A stretch of DNA of 12,500 bases from Chondrilla cf. caribensis (taxonomy: Eukaryota > Porifera > Demospongiae > Chondrillida > Chondrillidae), in contig OZ026550.1 in assembly GCA_964020155.1 (NCBI GenBank), forward strand, positions 5,156,352-5,168,851, in the 5' to 3' direction. Shown here one piece after another: positions 1-7,161 of this stretch. The position numbers and the translations under genes were made by a program. Position 1 is the stretch's first letter. Each line of letters starts with the position of its first letter. The notes under the pieces are model-generated. The model was not told where the DNA came from, made no database searches, and saw only the letters and a program-made list of their open reading frames with translations.

Positions 1-172
<172 letters not shown>

Positions 173-174
<2 letters not shown>

Positions 175-1577
175 TTTTCCCTGCGTCCAGTGCAGACACC
201 ATGACTGGCATCAAAAACTTATGAGAAATGTCCGATGACAACAAAACAATCCAAAAGTTATCAGACACATCCTCAGCTGTGTACAAAATAAGAAGAAATG
301 AACTCATCACTTTAGTACATAGTAACCTGTGTGATTATCATGATGATACAATATTATTGTCAGTACGGGGAAGGGAGTACTACGAGCCTGTCAGTCAAAA
401 GCAGTGATTTACAAGCATAGACAATGGGATGGCTCAAGATCAAAATCCACAAGGGGGCAATTTTTCCATACCCCCCTCCCATGAAAGAGAAGAAATAAAG
501 ACTCACAGTGGGCTATTCCAACCATTTACTGACAGTTACATATCGACTATCATTGTGAGGACTGCGTCAGATTACAGATATTGTTTAAGATGTTTTATCT
601 TTGGACAGATAACGCATGTCACGATTTTTCATCAAAAAAAACAATCATTCAATTGTACAACGTTTCGCCCACTTGGGCTTCTTCAGGTACACACAACTAA
701 ACTAAATTTATTGAACAAATGTGACATTTTGATGAAAAATCGTGACATGCGTTATCTGTCCAAAGATAAAACATATCTTAATCGATCCAGCATGTCAAAT
801 AATTTCTACGATCATACAGATATTGTTGTTCACTTAATTCCTGACTGTTGTACTATGTAGTTCACCAGACACCTTGAAAAGTAGCCATGAGGCTAAAGGT
901 TACCCCAGTATGAATAAGATGGCTGAACTGAATCAATCTTAGCATTTTATCGTTAACTTTTGATAATGATGATGAGCTGAACATCATTGTGAGAACACCC
1001 CCATTGAATATGAGAGATTCGACAAAATAAACAATTACAGAAAATCTCTTTCTTCCCCTCACTAATCTGGTTTTCAATCGCTGTTTATACTGTGCATATT
1101 AATTTGCGAATCAAAAGCCTTTAATTTGGGATTGCGTAACACAAAATGGCGCCGGACAGCCAGGTTTAGACCGATAACGGCTAGAACATTAGGTATACTA
1201 CACCTGCTCGCTGCATGACGCTTATGTAAAATATCAGTATTAAGATAACATAGCCCCAAAGCATTTGCAGTCAACTCAAAGGGGAATAATCGAGAGAAAA
1301 CTACACACGATAGGCCAGGTTATACTTTCATCTTATCCCCATAAAATTCCCAGTTATATTCGCATCTCCGGCTTGGTAGCTCACATGCTGTCAGCCATCT
1401 TTTACTGACATCCAGGACCGATTTCCAGCTGCTGCTGTCGATATCCGCGCGTTCATCTTCCGGGAGAGATACTTCCTCGGAAAAATTTTGTTTCCAAACG
1501 CCATCCACCCATTCACTGGAAAGATCCTGAGGCAAAACACTTGTAAAAGCCTCTATCGTATCACTACTGAGCTCCAT
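173..1577 (-). CDS. Candidate 5-exon gene, function not recognised, 3' end beyond the left edge
   Basis: Proposed minus-strand exons in transcript order are 1577-1326, 1274-1204, 976-904, 387-327 and 276-173. Exon 1 is the best supported: ATG at 1577 has A at -3 and G at +4, and 84 codons stay open before donor AAA|GTATAA. An upstream in-frame ATG at 1592 has a poor context. Exon 2 follows a pyrimidine-rich acceptor (ctctcgattattcccctttgag) and ends CAG|GTGTAG. Exons 3 to 5 were chosen because their phases chain (0, 2, 0, 1, 0) and each is open in only one frame, but their consensus is weaker. Exon 4 to 5 would be separated by a 50-nt intron (277-326). The product starts with MELSSDTIEAF and has an acidic, Trp-containing N-terminal part, then a more hydrophobic helical part. 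I recognise no domain. Exon 1 is likely real; exons 3 to 5 are inference and could be chance open stretches. Confidence 0.45.
388..903 (-). other. Proposed intron holding the inverted-repeat element
   Basis: Between donor GGG|GTAACC (903) and acceptor ctgacag (388) of the minus-strand gene model. Apart from the inverted-repeat element I see no gene. A plus-strand open frame at 429-860 reads straight through the inverted repeat and shows no coding character. Confidence 0.4.
591..773. mobile_element. 47-bp perfect inverted repeat, MITE-like or foldback element
   Basis: Positions 591-637 are the exact reverse complement of 727-773; both arms contain atctttggacagataacgc or its complement. The spacer is 89 bp and holds a small hairpin, GCCCA-CT-TGGGC, near 668-679. 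Similarity continues a few bases outward (taaga) with a 2-base gap. No target-site duplication is obvious and there is no transposase frame. It sits in the proposed third intron of the minus-strand gene. It could be a foldback transposon or a recent inverted duplication. Confidence 0.8.
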
Positions 1578-1729
1578 TATACGATTCAACATACAAAGAT
1601 CACAAACGCGCCAAACCTCACGTGATGTTTAGTTACAATTCCACTTCCAAAAGATATTTTTCGTTTCGAAGTGGAACCTGCACCGGCACATTCAGGTAAA
1701 GACGTTTGACTGCGAGTGATCGTGTCGGG
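1578..1729. promoter_or_regulatory. Probable bidirectional promoter between the minus-strand gene and BDP1
   Basis: About 150 bp separates the start codons of two divergent genes (ATG at 1577 minus, ATG at 1730 plus). It contains the 8-bp palindrome TCACGTGA at 1618-1625 and a 9-bp inverted repeat TTCCACTTC/GAAGTGGAA at 1639-1647 and 1668-1676. No TATA box is evident. Shared promoter function is inferred from the head-to-head arrangement. Confidence 0.5.
1618..1625. promoter_or_regulatory. Palindromic E-box (TCACGTGA)
   Basis: A perfect 8-bp palindrome with core CACGTG, the class of site bound by USF, MITF/TFE and Myc/Max bHLH-zipper proteins. It lies about 105 bp upstream of the BDP1 ATG and about 41 bp upstream of the divergent ATG, a promoter-proximal position for both. 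Confidence 0.45.
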
Positions 1730-2024
1730 ATGAAGTTTCGTTTCAAGGCCAAGCCAAACGTTTCGGCTGCTAGAGATCGAGCATCTCTTTCTTCAAGTGA
1801 CTCGAGAAGGGATACGGAAGACCATTCAAGGCAGCCGATATCCGATTCAGGTTGGTGTAAGCGTTTTCGTGGTATTTTCGAGTTTATTCCACGAGTTTCA
1901 AGGTGTGCGTGTATTTCTCGATTCGTGGTGAAGGTGTTCGACTCGCGTTTCAATTATAATTTCGTATCGAGTCATTATTTCGCTGAAGATTCGTCTGATA
2001 TTGTGTGTGTGTGTCTATTTGTGT

Positions 2025-2071
<47 letters not shown>

Positions 2072-2114
2072 TAGTGTGTGTGTGTCTATTTGTGTGTGTA
2101 TGTATGAGAAAGAG

Positions 2115-2176
<62 letters not shown>

Positions 2177-2915
2177 ACACACACATTGGCACTGTGTGTA
2201 CTCGTGTACGCATGTTCCTTATACATCATGTAACAGTTTCAAACCATTTGTCTCCAAATCCACCAGAATCCACCCTCAGTACTCCCCAAAGGCCACCTGA
2301 AGTCTTAACAGTCAACACAAAACCCACACAGCTACCGTCAACATCAGCTACTGCAGCAACAAAACACACTAAGGCACTCCAACAATCTTCTTCAGCAATC
2401 TACCAAACTGACTCGTCACAAGAACCTTCTTCTTCAAGTGAAGTGCCAAGTTTGAAGAACGGTTTAGTCGTTTCCACCGCAGTTTCCCTCCATCATACAC
2501 CACCCACCAAGGATACTACAGTTGATAGCTCAACAGCAAAAGAACAACAATGTACTAACAGCTGTCATGATGGAGTTTGTTCCAAACTCGAAGAAATTTC
2601 AAATTCAGAATGTAATGCAAAATGTGAACAGAAACAAAAATTCCCCACGAAAGTAGAACATTGTACAAATTTGGACAAAGTTAGAACAGCTTCAAACTCG
2701 GATTCTATACTTTTGGTGTCACCATCAAGTGATGATGATGATAATGTAGTTAGCGATGATCCTAGTGATGTGAACTTTCAACAGGCAAACAAGGAGACTG
2801 TCCCTACCAGTGAACATTTACTGCATGTTGGTAACAATACTGATCAAGACCTGAATGTGTCAGTCTGTAGAGAAGTTGACATTGATCACAGCAGGTGTGT
2901 GCGTGTGTGTGTGAG

Positions 2916-2974
<59 letters not shown>

Positions 2975-3795
2975 TGTGTGTGTGTGAGTTGTGTGGGTGT
3001 GTGTGGGTGTGGGTGTGAGTTGTGTGTGTGTGTGTGAGTTGTGTGTGTGTGTGTGGGTGTGTGTGTGAGTTGTGTGTGTGTGTGCGTGTGTGTGTGAGTT
3101 GTGTGGGTGTGTGTGTGAGTTGTGTGTGTGTGTGTGTGGGGGTGTGATGTGTAAGTGTGTGTGTGTGTGGGGGTGTGTGTGTACATATTTGTGTACCTGC
3201 TTATATTACACAAACCCATGTACGTACGTGCTTAGATGATATGTACCTAAACTACATATCTTGAGTCATACAAAGTACGTACGTACATTTACTGTATGTC
3301 TTGGGTGCGTATAACATATGATACGTACATACTTATGTAATTATCAATGTCTCTTTTGATGAAGTTTGTTGTTTGTTGTGTGTTAATGTTGTGTGCATGT
3401 CAAGGTACGTAGGTACATACATATGTATGTACCTACGTCACATTTCCTTTCGATGTTTGCAGTGAGAGAATTGGAGTGGAACCTATAGAGAGAGATGGCT
3501 TCCTGGGGGAAACTGGTGATAGTGATTTGAGTGGAGTGCTTACCAGGAAACGAAGACGCATGAACAAAGAAGCATTAGAGGTGAACAAAGAGGAGGTACC
3601 AAAGAAGAAGAGAGGGAAGCAGGAAATCACTCAGAAGGATGAGAAGAGGGAGGACTGTCTCCCTGCTCCGTCCTCTGGGAAGAAATCAAGGAGGAGGTCC
3701 CTGCGTGAGAAGAAGTTGGTCAATATTGCTCCCGACCACAGTACAATGACAATGGCAGAGCTGATTTGTTATAATCCGTCTGCCAATCCCTTGAA

Positions 3796-3826
<31 letters not shown>

Positions 3827-4647
3827 CAACTCATCATTCTCCGTGCCTGCCTACCTGTGGGGGTGGATACACATGGAAACATATGACATACGTACGTACA
3901 GGGTTCTGCCCAGACCATCTTTAGTGGTGGTAATCTGGTTAACTTGGGTGTTTGTATATTTGCTATGTACGTATTTGTATACCCTCCTCAATCCAGATTG
4001 CCGTTTTGTTCATTTATAGCAGGCGGAAGTATGGCTAGGTCACTAAAATCCAAATTTACTTTATTAATTCAATGATCAGCTGCAGCATGAAATGGTAACA
4101 GGCACAGTTGCTGCTATATATTTAGGCAGAATATGGGCAAACTGGTTGGAATACAGCTAGTGGTGGTCATTCTATAGTTTGTGGTGGTTGGCCCCGACCA
4201 CACCCGACCATTGTGGGTAGAACCCTGTACGTATGTACACACAGTGTGTATGACTAATGACACACACACACACTACATGCATATACTACGTATGTACATA
4301 GGAACATACGTATGTATATTCATACATATGTACACCCTTGCCCCCCAAATGAACCTCTAATCTACGTACGTACGTATATACGTATCATACATACATACGT
4401 ATGTATACATGTATTATACAAAATCATATTCTAAATCAACATATGTACATACGTATATTATGTATGTATGTACGTACGTACATACGTATATACATACGTA
4501 CATGCAATATTATATTTACATGTGTTGTGTTCACCATTGGTTGGTATTTGATAGGAGAGAAGAGAAGAATAAGCAGAAAAAGAATGAAAAGTTTGATGAA
4601 ACCGCCAAGGAAGAAGAATGTGAAATAGTAGAGTGAGTGTGTGGGGG

Positions 4648-4684
<37 letters not shown>

Positions 4685-4685
4685 G

Positions 4686-4750
<65 letters not shown>

Positions 4751-5272
4751 AGAAGGTATGTGTGAGTGACTGAGTGGGTACCCCCTGTCCATGTGTGTAG
4801 CATCACTCTTCAAATGGATAATGATTAAGTTTTCGTCTTTTCCTTCAGATCACTAGAATTTGACTCCGAACAACAACAGTTGCTACTGAAGGAGAAGAAG
4901 GAACAAGACGATGACCGTATTGTTCCACAGCTGAAGATAGGAGAGGACGGTAATATCGTATTGGACGAGGGGAGGTACGTGTAGTGATAGACCTCATCTG
5001 TTGAGTAACATGCGTATGTGTGCATTTACGAACATGAACTGAAACTTGACAATCAGACATCCTTTCACCACATGTATGATTGTTAATGGACTGAAACCTT
5101 GATGATCAGACATACATATGTACGTACGTACATTCACTACATGTATGTATACGTATGGACTCAAACTTGATAATCAGACATCCTTAAACTTTATATTCTA
5201 TATATGTACGTATATGTACGTATGTAGCATGCTAATGGAATCTTCGAAGACTGATCCGGAAGAAGCTGCTAA

Positions 5273-5312
<40 letters not shown>

Positions 5313-5340
5313 TGTGTGTTCGTGTCTGTATGACAATGTG

Positions 5341-5438
<98 letters not shown>

Positions 5439-5658
5439 ATAACAACACTTGTACTAAGTTTCATCCTTGGTTTTCATAATACCACTGTACAGATTGGAAG
5501 TTGTCTATGAGAATTCCACCAGCTGCTATGGTCATGCATCCACACCCAAGAGAAGAAACAGGATGAAGCTATGGACCTCGGAAGGTGAGGGAAGTGTGAG
5601 TGGTTGAGTGTGAAAGATACTTGTTATGATCACACACACACACACATACACACACACG

Positions 5659-5691
<33 letters not shown>

Positions 5692-6671
5692 TTCAATAAT
5701 AATTATTGTCCTGCCTAGGTGTGTCACAGCAGATAAGTGATAACTAATTGCCTACCTTTGACTTCCTCTCTGTAATCAATTAGCACTTTATGTCCCGCTT
5801 GGTGAAATGTACACACACATGTACACATGCACATATTAGTAATCCCTCGGTAATCAGTTAGCACTTTATATCTACTGCAGCACACCTAGACAGAATATAA
5901 CTATTACAAAGGTGGTGATTCTCAATGATATTTGACAAATCTGAACACCTAACTCAATAGACCAACAGTCCTCCGATAACAGAGTTACTCCTCACTATTC
6001 GAATCTGAATAATCCGACCTGATTGGTTTGACACCCATTTATCTGGCAGGTTTAACAAGGAATAACATAGAGTGAAACTTTGCTAATCCAACACCTCTAT
6101 ACAACATTCTCTTCAATCCGACCATTATATGAGGTACAGTCACCATACATAAGTATGGTAAGAGGCACTCCATAATCCAACAACCTCCTAATCCAACATT
6201 ATTCTCAGGTCCCATTGAGTGTCGGATTAGAGAGGTTTCACTGTAGCTAGTTAGCTGGTTGGGGCTATTGTAGGAGTGTTACTCCTGTTGTCTTGCGCAC
6301 TGGGTACCTTGTGAAGTAGCCTCCGGCTGAAGGTCTGCCCAGTTAGAATAAGTGTCCTTTACTTTAACCTTTCTTGCAGAAACGAAGCTCTTTTACAAGT
6401 CTTTGAGTCAAGTTGGTACTGATTTTACAATGATGACATTGCTGGTTACTGACAGGTCCCGCGAAGATTTGAAGGTGAAGCATGCATGCACACATGGCAC
6501 ACACACACACACACTTTGGCATGTATGTTTTCTCAAATACTCTTATTTTGTGTGTTATATGAGGTTTACTAACATCATGTTTTTACAAATGTACATTTTA
6601 CGTGTTTTTAGAAAAAGTTCAAGAAAGAGGAAAAGCTACATCCTGCCAAAATTAATCAAGCTCTCAGTTAG

Positions 6672-6711
<40 letters not shown>

Positions 6712-7016
6712 ATACATACGTATGACTGTATTTCCATAACAGTTACAAATGTAAGTACGTACATTTGTGTAACACTGGGTCACTATGTATAACCACTGCA
6801 TGTTTGGTTCTCAGCCCGGACCGTTACATCTATAACGTACACATAATAATACACATAATAATACACATTATTGTGTACTCATACATACACAATGTCAAAC
6901 CTTGGAGCATCTTATAACAAGAAAGTAATTGTGAATACTTGGCTGACACTAATTATCTTTTTTTCTTGTGTTTGGTAGAAAAGAGAATTCCTCTTACAGC
7001 TTTAGCTGAGCAATGA
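1730..7016 (+). CDS. BDP1: Transcription factor TFIIIB component B'' (BDP1), ten exons
   Basis: Exons: 1730-1850, 2237-2894, 3463-3795, 4555-4632, 4849-4974, 5228-5275, 5493-5584, 6380-6474, 6612-6666 and 6979-7016 (TGA 7014-7016). Intron phases 1,2,2,2,2,2,1,0,1 all match, giving 547 aa. BDP1 joins TBP and BRF in TFIIIB and recruits RNA polymerase III to tRNA, 5S and U6 genes in the nucleus. The N-terminus (MKFRFKAKPNV) resembles the conserved animal BDP1 start. Residues about 41-260 are Ser/Thr-rich and disordered, with an acidic SSDDDD patch. Lys/Arg-rich stretches lead to the family motif MTMAELICYNPSANPLK near 354-370. IVPQLKIGEDGNIVLDEG (about 420-437) is the conserved linker. The SANT/Myb domain spans about 480-535: KLWTSEET, SQVGTDF, DRSREDLKKKFKKEEK. 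It ends INQALKKRIPLTALAEQ. The length is near that of yeast and far shorter than vertebrate BDP1. Family assignment is firm; single splice sites, above all exon 1 to 2, are inferred. Confidence 0.92.
2002..2185. repeat. (GT)n microsatellite in BDP1 intron 1
   Basis: GT dinucleotide tract with interruptions (tctatttgtgtgtgta twice, a GA run at 2060-2070), ending in GTGTACACACACAC, so the 3' end is a short GT/AC palindrome. It lies about 150 bp inside the intron, not at the donor. Confidence 0.95.
2895..3181. repeat. (GT)n tract with repeated GTGAGTTGTG units, starting at the donor of BDP1 intron 2
   Basis: The exon ends ...CACAG and the tract starts on the next base (GTGTGTGCG). After about 70 bp of nearly pure GT, the unit GTGTGTGAGTTGTG recurs irregularly to about 3125, followed by GTGTGGGGGTGTG variants. 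Each GTGAGT is itself a good 5' splice-site match. Confidence 0.95.
3215..3445. repeat. TACG/TACA palindromic repeat region in BDP1 intron 2
   Basis: Degenerate, dispersed copies of gtacgtacgta and catacgtatg type, including gtacgtacgtac near 3275-3286 and ggtacatacatatgtatgtacc near 3412-3433, which is self-complementary. No coding content. Confidence 0.8.
3796..3826. repeat. (GT)n tract at the donor of BDP1 intron 3
   Basis: The donor GTGAGT (exon end CCTTGAA) runs directly into 13 TG units. Confidence 0.9.
3898..4228. mobile_element. MITE-like element, possibly hAT group
   Basis: Left end ACAGGGTTCTGCCCAGACCA and right end, read on the other strand, ACAGGGTTCTACCCACAATGG are terminal inverted repeats sharing 15 of the first 16 bases. 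The flanks ACGTACGT and ACGTATGT could be an imperfect 8-bp target duplication, which with a CAGGG terminus suggests hAT, but the site lies in TACG repeat so this is not decisive. The interior (about 330 bp) has repeated agtggtggt motifs and no transposase frame. It lies in BDP1 intron 3. Confidence 0.6.
4228..4505. repeat. TACG palindromic repeat region in BDP1 intron 3
   Basis: Dense tacgtacgta, catacgtatg and atacatacgtatgtat units, interrupted by a short CA run (4259-4272) and unique bases near 4335-4360. Many segments are self-complementary. Confidence 0.85.
4633..4747. repeat. (GT)n tract at the donor of BDP1 intron 4
   Basis: The donor GTGAGTGTGTGG starts on the base after the exon and passes through GGGAGG into about 45 GT units with one tatggatg interruption near 4681. 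Confidence 0.95.
5105..5227. repeat. TACG repeats in BDP1 intron 5
   Basis: Copies of acatacatatgtacgtacgtac and atatgtacgtatatgtacgta. The acceptor of intron 5 (gtacgtatgtag) lies inside the repeat, and its donor is GTACGT. Two or three copies of a unit like 'actgaaacttgataatcagacatcc' also recur at about 5037-5062, 5090-5113 and 5158-5184. Confidence 0.75.
5276..5434. repeat. (GT)n tract at the donor of BDP1 intron 6
   Basis: Exon 6 ends AACAA and the GT tract begins at once; it is interrupted by ttcgtgtctgtatgacaatg near 5319-5338 and tatgtgtatgtgtatg near 5393-5409. Confidence 0.95.
5631..5690. repeat. (CA)n microsatellite in BDP1 intron 7
   Basis: CA tract with cataca and cgcacg interruptions, about 45 bp inside the intron. 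It is the main case in this window where the sense strand of an intron carries CA rather than GT. Confidence 0.95.
6070..6243. mobile_element. MITE of the Tc1/mariner-pogo type (TA-flanked)
   Basis: Left end GAGTGAAACTTTGCTAATCC and right end, on the other strand, CAGTGAAACCTCTCTAATCC form terminal inverted repeats of about 25 bp with a few mismatches. TA sits on both sides (6068-6069 and 6244-6245), as expected for the Tc1/mariner superfamily. The length is 174 bp, with no reading frame. The interior has a 7-bp stem hairpin, ACCATAC-ATAA-GTATGGT (6142-6159), and further taatccaacat copies. Confidence 0.75.
6673..6709. repeat. (GT)n tract six bases inside BDP1 intron 9
   Basis: The donor CTCA|GTTAGT is followed at once by the TG tract, which ends in tacatacatacgtatg. 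Confidence 0.9.
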
Positions 7017-7161
7017 ATCTGGCTCTATTGACGTCCGACTACATCTATAAATTGTATATTTGGCACATTTATTCCGTTTCGTGCAAAAACCGTTCAATAT
7101 CGCCATCTTTCACCACGTGTATCTTTTAATTGGTTTTTCATAAGATTACAACAATATACTG
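7017..7161 (+). promoter_or_regulatory. Short intergenic region, BDP1 3' end and BEN-gene promoter
   Basis: Only 145 bp separates the BDP1 stop from the first ATG of the next gene, so it must hold the end of one transcript and the start of the other, unless the BEN promoter lies within BDP1. It contains TGACGT (7029-7034), a half CRE-type site, and TATAAA (7046-7051). Neither is proven, and there is no AATAAA. Confidence 0.3.

Larger units (their letters stand above)
5585..6379 (+). other. BDP1 intron 7, mostly repeat-derived
   Basis: The longest BDP1 intron, between donor GTGAGG and acceptor ttcttgcag. After the CA tract, a unit around 'tcggtaatcagttagcacttta' recurs (about 5771-5792 and 5846-5870). 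Then come a fragment with ctattcgaatctgaataatccgacc (5995-6019) and a complete MITE. I see no gene here. Confidence 0.7.

Noticed and set aside
429..860. Plus-strand open frame of 143 codons
   Set aside because: It reads through both arms of the perfect inverted repeat and its spacer, has no domain and lies in a repeat-bearing interval.
1930..1950. ggtgttcgactcgcg resembling a tRNA B box, which would be attractive beside a Pol III factor
   Set aside because: No A box or cloverleaf can be built around it.
1633..1953. Minus-strand frame of 106 codons opposite BDP1 exon 1
   Set aside because: Antisense to a well-supported first exon and to the promoter region; no domain.
1851..2074. Extension of BDP1 exon 1 in frame to the GT tract
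   Set aside because: The donor CAG|GTTGGT at 1851 gives the right phase for exon 2, whereas reading on leads to Val-Cys repeat and a stop.
2005..3018. Apparent 337-codon protein starting and ending in Val-Cys repeats
   Set aside because: Only 2237-2894 is exon; the poly-Val-Cys ends are translated GT microsatellite in introns 1 and 2.
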